From Carboxylicivirga marina (GTDB lineage: Bacteria; Bacteroidota; Bacteroidia; Bacteroidales; Marinilabiliaceae): 34,269 nucleotides of DNA. This document shows, piece by piece, positions 1-7,986 of the stretch. Where the stretch lies: assembly GCF_016612505.1 (NCBI RefSeq), contig NZ_JAENRR010000051.1, positions 1 to 34,269 of the forward strand, written 5' to 3'. The notes under the pieces are model-generated. The model saw only the letters and a list, made by a program, of their open reading frames with translations. It searched no databases and was not told where the DNA came from. The first letter of the stretch is position 1, and each line of letters opens with the position of its first letter. The translations under genes and the position numbers were made by a program.

Positions 1-198
1 CCAAAAAATTGCATTGGAAAGCGCTAAACATCATTGCTTTTTGCATTATTCTTCTTAGACAACTTTAAACAACTTCAGTATGAAAATGTCTGATTTGAAT
101 ATCAGGCACTTATATGAATGAAATTAAATTAATTCCGGTTTACCGGACAACAATGTAAATAAATGATTAAAAAGCATCTCTTGTTCGAAAGTTATGTA
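1..198. other. Gene-free left edge
   Basis: No convincing coding sequence is seen. Two small dyads are present: CTGAT/ATCAG arms at 90-94 and 101-105, and TCCGGT/ACCGGA at 134-147 with a two-base centre. Either could belong to the 3' region of the leftward gene ending at 199, but neither has a clear T-run, so I do not call a terminator. Confidence 0.4.
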
Positions 199-1188
199 TT
201 ATTTCGAGATGTTTATAATAACAGGTAAATGGTCGCTGATTCCACCAATGTATCTTGGGCCCGCATAAGTCCTGTGTGGTTTAATGCCACTATTGGTCTC
301 ATCTTTTTCAAATAAGTATGGCAGGTCAGATATCTCATGTTTAAAGCTATATTGCTCATCGTCAAGCCAATGTTTTGATAAAAATATATGATCGATTAAC
401 GACCATTGACCCTGGTATTTATAAGAACCCTTAATTTGTTTAGAGCTGATATCTTTCGGGTTTAATTGCGAGTTTATGCCAGCTTCTGTTAACAGATATT
501 TAATAGAAGGTGATGTAAGTTCGGCATTAAAATCTCCCATCACAACTAGTCTTGGATTGAATTCAGCTTTAGCTATCGAGTCAGTTGTTGTTGCAATTAT
601 ATTCGATACTCGTTGTCTTTTCATTTCAGAAGCCATAATTCCACCTCTTTTGGATGGCCAGTGGTTAACTATCAAATGAATAGTGTCAGATGCGATAATT
701 CCCTTTACATAGAGCGCATCTCTTGTGTAAAAGTTATCACTTGTGTCGGATAGAAAAATAGGAGAGGAGTGTAATAAATTAAATTCTTTGTTTTTATATA
801 ATAATGCAACATCAATGCCTCTTTTATCACTTGATTCGAAATGAATGTATTTGTATCCAAGGTTGTTTAAACCAGTGTTGTAGACTAGTTGTTTGAGTGT
901 CCATTCATTCTCAACCTCACATAGCCCTATAATTGAAGGCGTCTGCCATTGATTTATTGCAAGTATGGTTTTACTCACTCCTCTGATTTTTTGGTAAAAC
1001 CGGTTGCTTGCCCAGTGTTTGCTGCCTTCTGGCAGAAACTCCTCATCTGCTTTTAAACTATCATCTTTACAGTCGAATAGATTCTCAACATTGTAAAACA
1101 TGATTGAGTATGCTTGCCTGGAGTTTGATTGGCAATTAGTATATGTGATTGTGCAAAATAGAAAAGCGAAGAATAGAAGTGATCTCAT
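199..1188 (-). CDS. Secreted endonuclease/exonuclease/phosphatase (EEP) family protein
   Basis: A 329-residue protein with a hydrophobic N-terminal signal sequence (about residues 1-19), so it probably acts in the periplasm or outside the cell. The EEP (DNase I-like) motifs appear in order: FYNVENLFD at 31-39, the metal-binding glutamate region GLCEVEN at 88-94, NHWPSKRGG at 175-183, GDFN at 218-221 and the C-terminal SDHLP at 318-322. All expected catalytic Asn, Glu, His and Asp residues are in place. The family cleaves phosphodiester or phosphomonoester bonds in nucleic acids, phosphoinositides or sphingolipids; the substrate cannot be read from the sequence. Its start overlaps the stop of the upstream lipoprotein gene by one base (TAATG), so the two are probably translationally coupled. 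C19 lies in a poor lipobox (YTNC), so lipidation is uncertain. Confidence 0.88.
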   Translation of the reverse strand: MRSLLFFAFLFCTITYTNCQSNSRQAYSIMFYNVENLFDCKDDSLKADEEFLPEGSKHWASNRFYQKIRGVSKTILAINQWQTPSIIGLCEVENEWTLKQLVYNTGLNNLGYKYIHFESSDKRGIDVALLYKNKEFNLLHSSPIFLSDTSDNFYTRDALYVKGIIASDTIHLIVNHWPSKRGGIMASEMKRQRVSNIIATTTDSIAKAEFNPRLVVMGDFNAELTSPSIKYLLTEAGINSQLNPKDISSKQIKGSYKYQGQWSLIDHIFLSKHWLDDEQYSFKHEISDLPYLFEKDETNSGIKPHRTYAGPRYIGGISDHLPVIINISK

Positions 1189-2612
1189 TATTCTTTTTCG
1201 TAGCGCTCGTATGTACCCAAATCCGGACCATCATCCTGCAGACGGTTAACACCAAGTATGTCTAAAGGATAAGGTTCTGCTAACTTAAATGCGCCTGCAT
1301 CTTTCGCAATTGAAAGAGTGTCAAGTTGGTAGTTGTATTCACTAATATTCACAAAGGAAGGATTTTCTTTCAGAATGTTAATGAATTTGGTTTCATCTGA
1401 AATATCAAATTCGTCAGAAAGCTTAATGATCGCATTATTGAATAAGTAATTAGCATCAAGCTCAGGTGCTTCTTCATTGCTGTATTTTAGGTCAAAACCC
1501 AACTCAGAATAGTTGTTGCCATATATGATGCAATTATTAAAAGTAGCCTCTTTAAGCGGAACTATCTGCTCTTTGTCGTTTTTATCAACGTAATAGTTAC
1601 TCAAAAACACTGTTGGATTGTTTCTGAAAGTCCAGTCAAAGTAATTAGCAAAAGTACAGTGAGAAAATTCATAGGTACCACCAACCGTTATGGCTGTTGA
1701 ACTATTGCCACAATCGCCGAACAAACAGTTGGCTGCTTTTAAGTTAGAGGTTTGAGCTAACAATCCAAAAGTGCTAATGTGTTCTATTTTTGTATTGTTA
1801 ATCGTAACGGGTTCACTATTTAATCCAACAGAATCGGCGAGAATTCCCATCATACCATTTTTGATGATACAATTGTTAAACGATGAAGAACCTGAACCTG
1901 GTAATAAATGTATGTAGCCCCATTGACCTGGTTTATCTTCGTACCATTCCTCCTGGCGGTGACCTGCAAATACAACAGGCTCTTCAGTTGTTCCGTTTAC
2001 ATGTAATGTACCTAAAACCAGTAAGCTGGCATCTTGGTAAAAGTATAGTTTTGCACCCGGATCAATGGTCACCGTTTCGGCAGAATCAATAACCAGGTAA
2101 TCGTAAATTAGGTAAGGCTTTTCACTTGTTAGCGTTTGCGTTTTTAGCTCTTCTTTTTTCATCAGAACCACATCCTGACCGTAAGCAACTAGTTGAATTG
2201 TTTGAAGTGTTTTTTTTGTTCGGAAAAAAATGGAATCAGTAACCACAAAAGGTGTGTTGCTGCCAACCACCGGGTCAATCGTTACTTCCACAAAAATATA
2301 AAGACTGTCTTTTGCTCTTATTCGTATTTCTTCGGCTAAACTTTCTGTATTGCCGTCAATGTTAAGTCTAAAACCACTTTCTTCGCCACCTGCCAATTCA
2401 ATGGATTCAATTGACATGTCCTCGTTATAGGGATTATAAACTCTGAAATTTTTTGTTGTAGAACCAATTGAAGTAAAGATGGTATCGAACATGATGGTAT
2501 CGGAGGAAAAAGTTAATCCTTCTTCACCTCCTCGATACACAAACTCACGCTCACAAGCTATGAAGCATATTGTGCAGATTATTAGTAGTATGCAGCGGTT
2601 AATCCATTTCAT
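1188..2612 (-). CDS. Lipoprotein with right-handed beta-helix repeats
   Basis: A 474-residue protein with a signal peptide ending in a plausible lipobox (FIAC, Cys20), so probably an outer-membrane or periplasmic lipoprotein. Residues about 30-150 look like an Ig-like region (DTIMFDTIFTSIGSTTKNF, with GGEESGFRLNIDG). The region about 170-400 has recurring short turns typical of parallel beta-helix proteins (FNNCIIKNGMMGI, INNTKIEHISTFGL, FNNCIIYGNNY). Related Bacteroidota proteins are annotated only as right-handed parallel beta-helix proteins. Such folds often bind or cleave polysaccharides, but no catalytic set can be recognised here. It is the first gene of a two-gene leftward operon with the EEP protein. 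Function is unknown; the fold call is moderately sure. Confidence 0.75.
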   Translation of the reverse strand: MKWINRCILLIICTICFIACEREFVYRGGEEGLTFSSDTIMFDTIFTSIGSTTKNFRVYNPYNEDMSIESIELAGGEESGFRLNIDGNTESLAEEIRIRAKDSLYIFVEVTIDPVVGSNTPFVVTDSIFFRTKKTLQTIQLVAYGQDVVLMKKEELKTQTLTSEKPYLIYDYLVIDSAETVTIDPGAKLYFYQDASLLVLGTLHVNGTTEEPVVFAGHRQEEWYEDKPGQWGYIHLLPGSGSSSFNNCIIKNGMMGILADSVGLNSEPVTINNTKIEHISTFGLLAQTSNLKAANCLFGDCGNSSTAITVGGTYEFSHCTFANYFDWTFRNNPTVFLSNYYVDKNDKEQIVPLKEATFNNCIIYGNNYSELGFDLKYSNEEAPELDANYLFNNAIIKLSDEFDISDETKFINILKENPSFVNISEYNYQLDTLSIAKDAGAFKLAEPYPLDILGVNRLQDDGPDLGTYERYEKE

Positions 2613-2750
2613 TTCTTGTACACTAATCTTTTCTATCGGGCTAAATGTTGGCTGTTGATAGAGTTAAGGTTCTAGTATGCAAAGTAACAAAAGCTCAGCC
2701 AAAAAACAATACATATTTTCACAATTAAACAAATAATATTTACAAAAATT

Positions 2751-2788
2751 AACGTTCTACTAGTTATTCGCTTATAAACACTAACGTT
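2751..2788. repeat. AACGTT-bounded imperfect inverted repeat
   Basis: Two AACGTT hexamers (2751-2756 and 2783-2788) sit 32 bp apart in the divergent intergenic region 2613-2862. Sequence between them is partly self-complementary (GTTAT and ATAAAC around TCGCTT). The rest of this AT-rich region must hold the promoters of the two divergent genes, but I see no full TAnnTTTG match in it. Confidence 0.35.
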
Positions 2789-2862
2789 GCGGGAGTGTAT
2801 TTATTTTAATTGTTTACTTATTTGGATTCAATTTTATTAATTTGCTCTCAAAATTTTATCAC

Positions 2863-3978
2863 ATGCAAAATTCACCACCTCGCCCTTATACCTTCGACCG
2901 AGTCGTCAGAATGGTTATGACTGCGCTCGTTTTTGGAGCGATATTATATATAGTCAACCTACTGAAACACGTATTGGGTCCCTTTATTATAGCTGTTTTT
3001 ATTGCTTATTTATTAGATCCTCTTGTTAATTTTGTTCAAAACAAAATGCGAGTGCGTCATCGTGGGCTTGCTGTAATTATTACAGTTATTGTTGTCGGCT
3101 CAGGACTCACAATGATTCTACTTTTTTTAGTGCCCACATTTATTCAAGAAATGAATCGGATGGTTCAACTGATTCGTATTTACATGCAAACAGTCGATGT
3201 AAGAGGAGTGCTTCCTTTTGAGATGGAACGAGGCTTAAAGGAAATAATCAGAGAAAGTGAGCTTATTACGCATTTAAATATTGATAATATTTACGAAGCT
3301 TTTAAAAAACTTTTGCCTGGATTTTGGAATTTATTTTCCGGGTCAATGCGTGTTGTTGCCGGGCTGGTTGGAGTTCTTGTAATAGTACTTTATACCATTT
3401 TTATTCTAATGGATTTTCAAAAGATGGGTAAGCTTTGGTTGGGCATTATTCCTTCTCAATACCGCGAAGTATCTTCAGAGGTCTTAGATGATCTTGGTCA
3501 TTCGATGGATTTGTATTTTCGTTCACAAGGCCTAATAGCGTTAATTGTGGGTGTTCTGTTGGCTATAGGTTTTAAGATTATTGGTTTGCCAATGGCCATA
3601 TTAATTGGCTTATTCATTGGAGCCTTAAACATTGTTCCTTATTTGCAGATTGCTGGTATTTTACCGGCCATGATGTTGGCATTGCTTAAAGCCATGGAGT
3701 CCCAACAGAGTTTTTGGCATGTTGCTCTTTTGGTTCTTTTGGTTCTGACTGTTGTTCAACTTATACAGGAAACGATATTAGTGCCACGTATTATGGGTAA
3801 GGCATATGGAATGAATCCGGCCATTGTATTATTGTCTTTATCTATCTGGGGAAGTTTGATGGGCTTAATAGGTATGCTATTGGCTTTACCGCTTACATCT
3901 GTTATTTCATCCTATTATAAGCGTTTTGTATTGCATGAAAATGTAGATGCAGAAGAGAATTCGGATATCGAAACTTGA
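2863..3978 (+). CDS. AI-2E family transporter (PF01594-like permease)
   Basis: A 371-residue integral membrane protein from the ATG at 2863; a TTG at 2842 in the same frame would add seven residues, but the ATG is preferred. It has two N-terminal membrane segments, a soluble middle containing MNRMVQLIRIYMQ and the region around KKLLPGFWNLFSGS, then four or more hydrophobic segments. The family-typical stretches DFQKMGKLWLGIIP, YFRSQGLIALIVGVLLAIG and GALNIVPYLQ are clear. Length agrees with the family. Despite the name, most members are not shown to export autoinducer-2; some act in Na+/H+ antiport or as general permeases, so quorum sensing should not be assumed. The next gene lies 128 bp downstream in the same direction, probably with its own promoter. 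No terminator hairpin is visible between them. Confidence 0.88.
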   Translation: MQNSPPRPYTFDRVVRMVMTALVFGAILYIVNLLKHVLGPFIIAVFIAYLLDPLVNFVQNKMRVRHRGLAVIITVIVVGSGLTMILLFLVPTFIQEMNRMVQLIRIYMQTVDVRGVLPFEMERGLKEIIRESELITHLNIDNIYEAFKKLLPGFWNLFSGSMRVVAGLVGVLVIVLYTIFILMDFQKMGKLWLGIIPSQYREVSSEVLDDLGHSMDLYFRSQGLIALIVGVLLAIGFKIIGLPMAILIGLFIGALNIVPYLQIAGILPAMMLALLKAMESQQSFWHVALLVLLVLTVVQLIQETILVPRIMGKAYGMNPAIVLLSLSIWGSLMGLIGMLLALPLTSVISSYYKRFVLHENVDAEENSDIET

Positions 3979-4106
3979 TTTTTTAAAATAGATAACTCGA
4001 AACGATACGTAAGATAATGAAAGATAAAAATATTATTTGGCAACAAAAAAATAGGATAACAATTAGGAAATAGTATTTTTGTTGTGAGTAATTTAAACAT
4101 CTAGTA

Positions 4107-5204
4107 ATGGCAAAAGATATAGAAAAAGTAGTAGCTCAATTTCAAATTCAAGGAACATTTAAAGATGCTGATATTTTTGGAGATGGGTTAATTAACACTA
4201 CTTATAAAGTTAAAACGATTCAAGATAATCAACCGAATTATCTACTTCAGATTATTAACCACCATATTTTTAAAAACGTTGCAGAACTAACTAGAAATAT
4301 TCAGCGGGTTACTGACCATATTCGCACTAAACTTGAGCAAGTAGAGGATGCAGATGTTAAACGTCAGGTTTTAACACCTGTTGATACAAAAGACAATTTA
4401 GGTTATTACAAAGACGAAGAGGGTAACTACTGGAGAATGTTTCTTTTTATCGAAAATGCACGTTCGTATAATCAGCTATCAAACGCGAAGCAGGCATATG
4501 TGGGAGGTAAGGCTTTTGGCCAATTTCAAAGTCGTTTAGCCGATTTGCCTGGAGAGCCATTGTATCCTGTTTTACCTGATTTTCATAATACCGAAATGCG
4601 GATATTAAACTTTGTTAAACGCGTTAAGCTAGATCCAGTTGGTCGACGTAAAGAAGTTCAGGAAGAAGTTGATTATTTAATGCAACGATCTGAAGAGTAT
4701 AAAAAAGTTGTTAAGATGGGACGTGATGGTTTATTGCCGGAGCGTATTGTTCATCAGGATACCAAGTTTAATAACGTTTTACTTGATGAAAATGACGATA
4801 TTCTTTGTGTAATTGATTTGGATACAGTGATGCCCGGTTATGTGTGTTATGATATTGGTGATGCCATAAGAAATGGTGCAAACACTGGATTAGAAGATGA
4901 TAGGAACTTGGATAATGTGAGTATGAACATTGATTTGTTTGAAGGCTTTATCAAAGGTTTTCTGTCAGAAACAAAAGATATGCTGACGGATGAAGAAATA
5001 AATTCCTTAGCGTTTGGGGCGAAATTATTGACCTACGAGCAAGCTGTTCGGTTTTTAGATGATTATATCGATGGTGATAATTATTATAAAACGAATGCCC
5101 CTGATCATAATTTAGTTCGTACTCGTGCTCAAATAAAGTTACTAAAAAGTATGGAAGAACAATTTGAGCAAATGGAAGCGATTGTGAAAAGGTACGCTTC
5201 ATAA
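4107..5204 (+). CDS. Aminoglycoside-phosphotransferase-fold sugar kinase, N-acetylhexosamine 1-kinase (NahK)-like
   Basis: A 365-residue soluble APH-fold kinase. The catalytic loop is VHQDTKFNN (about 215-223), giving Asp218 and the metal ligand Asn223, followed by the second metal motif IDLDTVMPG (236-244). The N-lobe has GDGLINTTYKV (26-35) and YLLQIINH (45-52). The combination of HQDTKFNNVL, DLDTVMPG and YDIGDAIRNGAN is that of the NahK group, which phosphorylates N-acetylhexosamines at C1; many Bacteroidota homologues carry misleading labels such as mucin-desulfating sulfatase. No galacto- or lacto-N-biose phosphorylase or nucleotidyltransferase gene lies beside it, so the pathway cannot be set from context. 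The 3' end is followed by a strong hairpin at 5232-5262. The exact substrate is an inference. Confidence 0.8.
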   Translation: MAKDIEKVVAQFQIQGTFKDADIFGDGLINTTYKVKTIQDNQPNYLLQIINHHIFKNVAELTRNIQRVTDHIRTKLEQVEDADVKRQVLTPVDTKDNLGYYKDEEGNYWRMFLFIENARSYNQLSNAKQAYVGGKAFGQFQSRLADLPGEPLYPVLPDFHNTEMRILNFVKRVKLDPVGRRKEVQEEVDYLMQRSEEYKKVVKMGRDGLLPERIVHQDTKFNNVLLDENDDILCVIDLDTVMPGYVCYDIGDAIRNGANTGLEDDRNLDNVSMNIDLFEGFIKGFLSETKDMLTDEEINSLAFGAKLLTYEQAVRFLDDYIDGDNYYKTNAPDHNLVRTRAQIKLLKSMEEQFEQMEAIVKRYAS

Positions 5205-5231
5205 ATTGAGAGGATAGCTTATTAAAATAAC

Positions 5232-5262
5232 AAAGCCGGATGAAATATAATCATCCGGCTTT
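5232..5262. terminator. Bidirectional hairpin terminator between convergent genes
   Basis: A perfect 12-bp stem AAAGCCGGATGA / TCATCCGGCTTT with a 7-base loop. It is flanked by T-rich sequence on the plus side and A-rich sequence on the other, so it can serve both the kinase gene (ends 5204) and the TonB receptor gene (ends 5286). Confidence 0.85.
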
Positions 5263-5285
5263 TGTATGTTAATATGTGATAGTTT

Positions 5286-7541
5286 TTATAAGTTGATGTT
5301 TACACCAACCAAGTATAAACCACCCATTTCATCGGCAAAGCCAAATTGGCGTTTGTTTGAATTAAACAAGTTGCGAGCATTAACAAAAACTGAGCTGTTT
5401 TTGTAGACTTTATACGAGACCTTGGCATTTACAGTTGTATTTGCTTCAAGTTCGGCTACGCCTGAGCCAGTATATCCAGGTATGCTATACTCTTTTGAAA
5501 TATAATGATATTGAGAGTATGCGTAGTCATGCGTATAGGTTTGCTTTGAATAATAGTTTAATCCAACAAATACATTCAACTTTTCTACGGGACGATAATT
5601 GGCCGTCATACCTCCATAAAAACTTGGTGTTTGCTTATGGGTTTGGTCAACAAGTTCATATGTAGGATCCATAAATACTAAATTGCCCGGATCAATTAAC
5701 ATTGGTGTTTCCTTGATGGCCAAATCTTCCAGCGCAGTTTTTTGTACGGTACCAAATGCCTTAAACTGTAGTTTTGTTGAAGGAGCATAAAATACTGATG
5801 CCGTAAGTCCTGTTTGTTTTGCGATTACAGGTGCATTCTGATAGTTGAAAGCTAAATGTAAATAAGGAAGAGGATTTTCGGTATGGGTCGGAGAACCTAA
5901 AATGGTTGGCTCAAATGTTGAAAAATTTTCAGTTACCGAATAAAATGCTTCTAAATCAACTTGTAATTGTTTCGTCAACTGTCCACGATAACCTAACTCA
6001 ATCACATTACTAGTTGATAATTCCATGTGGTCGTTACCCAAATATTGGATGAATTGACCATTTGCCGGACTGCCTTCTTCGTAGTTAGTGTAGAAATCAA
6101 CAATAACAGGACCTCTGTTTGCTTTAGAATATGATGCTCTGAACAAGTTGTTGTCATTTGGCTTGTATGTTCCAATCAGCTGATAGGTAAAGTAGTTATC
6201 TTCAGGCTTGTTATAGTGATCCATGCGTAATGCTGCAATCAATCTAAGTTTCTCACTTGCTTGATAATCGCCACGTAGGTAATAAGCAAAATTAGAAAGA
6301 ATAGCCTCACCATTTATATAACCATTTTTGCTGTCAGCATTTGGTAAATAGTCAGAATCATCATATGCAATGCGTTGATAGCTTAATCCAGGTCGAACTG
6401 TTAAATCACCCAGAGTCCAGTCATATTCAAGTATGGCGTCTATATTATTATAATCATACTTTGATGTTGTACCACTACCTACATATATATCCTGAGTTCC
6501 AAAGTTTCCTGAAAATTGCAAACTTAATCCGTGAATATTACTTTGTGAATTAAAATAGAAAGATTCCGACTCACGGGTAGTTAATGGCGTTCTTGAACCT
6601 TCCATAAAAACTGTTTGCGCCGAAGAGTTTTGTATACCAGCTGAAGCACTAAAGTCAACTTTTTTCGAAGCCTGATAATGTAACCAAGCATTCACACCAT
6701 ACTTGTCTTTCGCTAATTCAGGGTTTTTGTATGTTGGATGATTTGGTTGCAATGGTTTATTACCTCCGGGATTAGTTGGGTCTGAACTCATATAGTCTAT
6801 AAGATTTGTATACGGTCCATAGGTGCCATCTACCCAGTTGTAGTAGTCAGTCGTAAAGCGTTCGCGCTTTTCATAGTTTGCGCTAATTCTGGTTTTTAAT
6901 TTATTTTCAGAAAATGAATTGTTGATTGCGAAATCACCAATTGTTGTGGCAGCACTACCTACCATTAGGTTTCCGTCTACAGAGATGCTTTTGTCCTGGG
7001 CTTTTTTTGTGATAATGTTGACTACGCCATTCACTGCATTAGGACCATACAGAGCTGTTGATGCTCCACGTATAACCTCAATTCGTTCTACATCCGTTAG
7101 ACTTACTGGTAGTGTTTCCCAAAAAGTACCACCATTCATGTTATTAAATACCTTACGACCATCCACCATTATTAGTGACATGGAGTTTTCAGTAAAGAAT
7201 GCAAAATTCCCGGAAGGAATGTTGTCGTTTCCACGAATGTGAATGTCATAATTGCCATTCGACTCTTCTCGTACAATAAAACCTGGCACTAATCTGAATG
7301 CTTCTTCAATAGTTGTAGCGCCTGAGTTAATGATTTCATCTTTAGTAATGATAGATGAAGATAGAGGCGCATCAAAACTGCTTTCAGCTTTTTTAGATAC
7401 AGCCACAATTTCCATGTTCATCAAGTCTTCTAACGACATATTAAAGTAATCAATGGTATCCCCTTCCATTGATTGTGCACTTAGGTTTGAAACACTAAGT
7501 AACGTTGCTATGAGCATAGCAATCCCAAATCGACAATTCAT
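5286..7541 (-). CDS. TonB-dependent outer-membrane receptor
   Basis: A 751-residue protein with a signal peptide (cut probably after LSAQ, residue 23). A short conserved segment (YFNMSLEDLMNMEIVAVSKK) precedes the plug domain (about 55-180: SSIITKDEIINSGATTIEEA, IHIRGNDN, MVDGRKV, VERIEVIRGASTALYGPNAVNGVVNIIT). A 22-strand-type barrel fills the rest and ends in the hydrophobic strand YLVGVNINL. There is no N-terminal carboxypeptidase-like or SusC-type domain and no SusD gene, so it is a classical siderophore/cobalamin/metal-type receptor rather than a glycan SusC. No ligand can be assigned: no riboswitch box was found upstream and no transport genes are adjacent. The N-terminal segment places it in a subgroup whose members share a SLExLxxxEVxxASK-like motif. 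It is monocistronic between a terminator and a long upstream region. Confidence 0.92.
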   Translation of the reverse strand: MNCRFGIAMLIATLLSVSNLSAQSMEGDTIDYFNMSLEDLMNMEIVAVSKKAESSFDAPLSSSIITKDEIINSGATTIEEAFRLVPGFIVREESNGNYDIHIRGNDNIPSGNFAFFTENSMSLIMVDGRKVFNNMNGGTFWETLPVSLTDVERIEVIRGASTALYGPNAVNGVVNIITKKAQDKSISVDGNLMVGSAATTIGDFAINNSFSENKLKTRISANYEKRERFTTDYYNWVDGTYGPYTNLIDYMSSDPTNPGGNKPLQPNHPTYKNPELAKDKYGVNAWLHYQASKKVDFSASAGIQNSSAQTVFMEGSRTPLTTRESESFYFNSQSNIHGLSLQFSGNFGTQDIYVGSGTTSKYDYNNIDAILEYDWTLGDLTVRPGLSYQRIAYDDSDYLPNADSKNGYINGEAILSNFAYYLRGDYQASEKLRLIAALRMDHYNKPEDNYFTYQLIGTYKPNDNNLFRASYSKANRGPVIVDFYTNYEEGSPANGQFIQYLGNDHMELSTSNVIELGYRGQLTKQLQVDLEAFYSVTENFSTFEPTILGSPTHTENPLPYLHLAFNYQNAPVIAKQTGLTASVFYAPSTKLQFKAFGTVQKTALEDLAIKETPMLIDPGNLVFMDPTYELVDQTHKQTPSFYGGMTANYRPVEKLNVFVGLNYYSKQTYTHDYAYSQYHYISKEYSIPGYTGSGVAELEANTTVNAKVSYKVYKNSSVFVNARNLFNSNKRQFGFADEMGGLYLVGVNINL

Positions 7542-7677
7542 AAATATGAGTTTGATTGTTTAAATATTACCCTAACCTAAATGTACTAGATTAAAGTATC
7601 CCTATAATTAATTTGTTATTGACAGGTTGAACTAACCTTAAAAAAAGTATGTAACTAAATTTTTTCCCACATATCTC

Positions 7678-7697
7678 TTACAGCTTTTTAGCTGTAA
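7678..7697. repeat. Perfect 8-bp inverted repeat, TTTT loop
   Basis: TTACAGCT-TTTT-AGCTGTAA lies 137-156 bp upstream of the TonB receptor start. On the minus strand it could form a leader hairpin or an operator for a dimeric regulator. It is too far from any 3' end to be an obvious terminator. Confidence 0.4.
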
Positions 7698-7960
7698 AAA
7701 TCTCTTTCGCATATCCTATTTGTATTTTTTTCAACTTTCCCTATTTGATACTCTGGGTTTAGAATCAGCTACATCTACGGTGTTAATATTAAAATGTTAC
7801 ACAAAGGGTATTAAAAAGATGGCTTAGTCTTAAAATGTTATTGCGTTATGTATCAGCTTTGAACCTTCAATTAAAATCGTCAAATGTTGAATGTTTCTTA
7901 ATTAACATTAGCAAATTCATTTGCATGATTATGAAAAAGGGCAGATTGATGCGAATTACG

Positions 7961-7968
7961 TACTTTTG
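7961..7968 (+). promoter_or_regulatory. -7 promoter element for the radical SAM gene
   Basis: TACTTTTG matches the Bacteroidota consensus TAnnTTTG exactly and ends 18 bp before the ATG at 7987. No well-placed TTG -33 element is visible, so it is called on the -7 element alone. Confidence 0.5.
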
Positions 7969-7986
7969 TTATTCTAAAATATACAC

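Larger units (their letters stand above)
7542..7986. other. 445-base intergenic region with small dyads; no gene seen
   Basis: This region separates the leftward TonB receptor from the rightward radical SAM gene. It is AT-rich with no credible ORF. It holds a perfect 8-bp stem with a TTTT loop (TTACAGCT/AGCTGTAA, 7678-7697), a smaller dyad AGGTT/AACCT at 7624-7638, and a -7 element for the radical SAM gene at 7961-7968. I looked for cobalamin, TPP and similar riboswitch boxes on the minus strand and saw none. Confidence 0.5.

Noticed and set aside
2751-2788. Integron attC site
   Set aside because: The GTT/AAC ends fit loosely, but there is no integrase or cassette array; kept only as a repeat of unknown type.
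2842-3978. Quorum-sensing exporter of AI-2
   Set aside because: The AI-2E family name does not show this function; no luxS gene is in the window.
6919-7242. 107-residue plus-strand ORF inside the TonB receptor gene
   Set aside because: It is antisense to a strongly supported coding region with clear plug-domain motifs, and its own product has no recognisable features.
5286-7541. Possible riboswitch-controlled TonB receptor (cobalamin type)
   Set aside because: I read the minus-strand upstream 445 bases and found no B12-box-like or other conserved riboswitch element, so no ligand was assigned.
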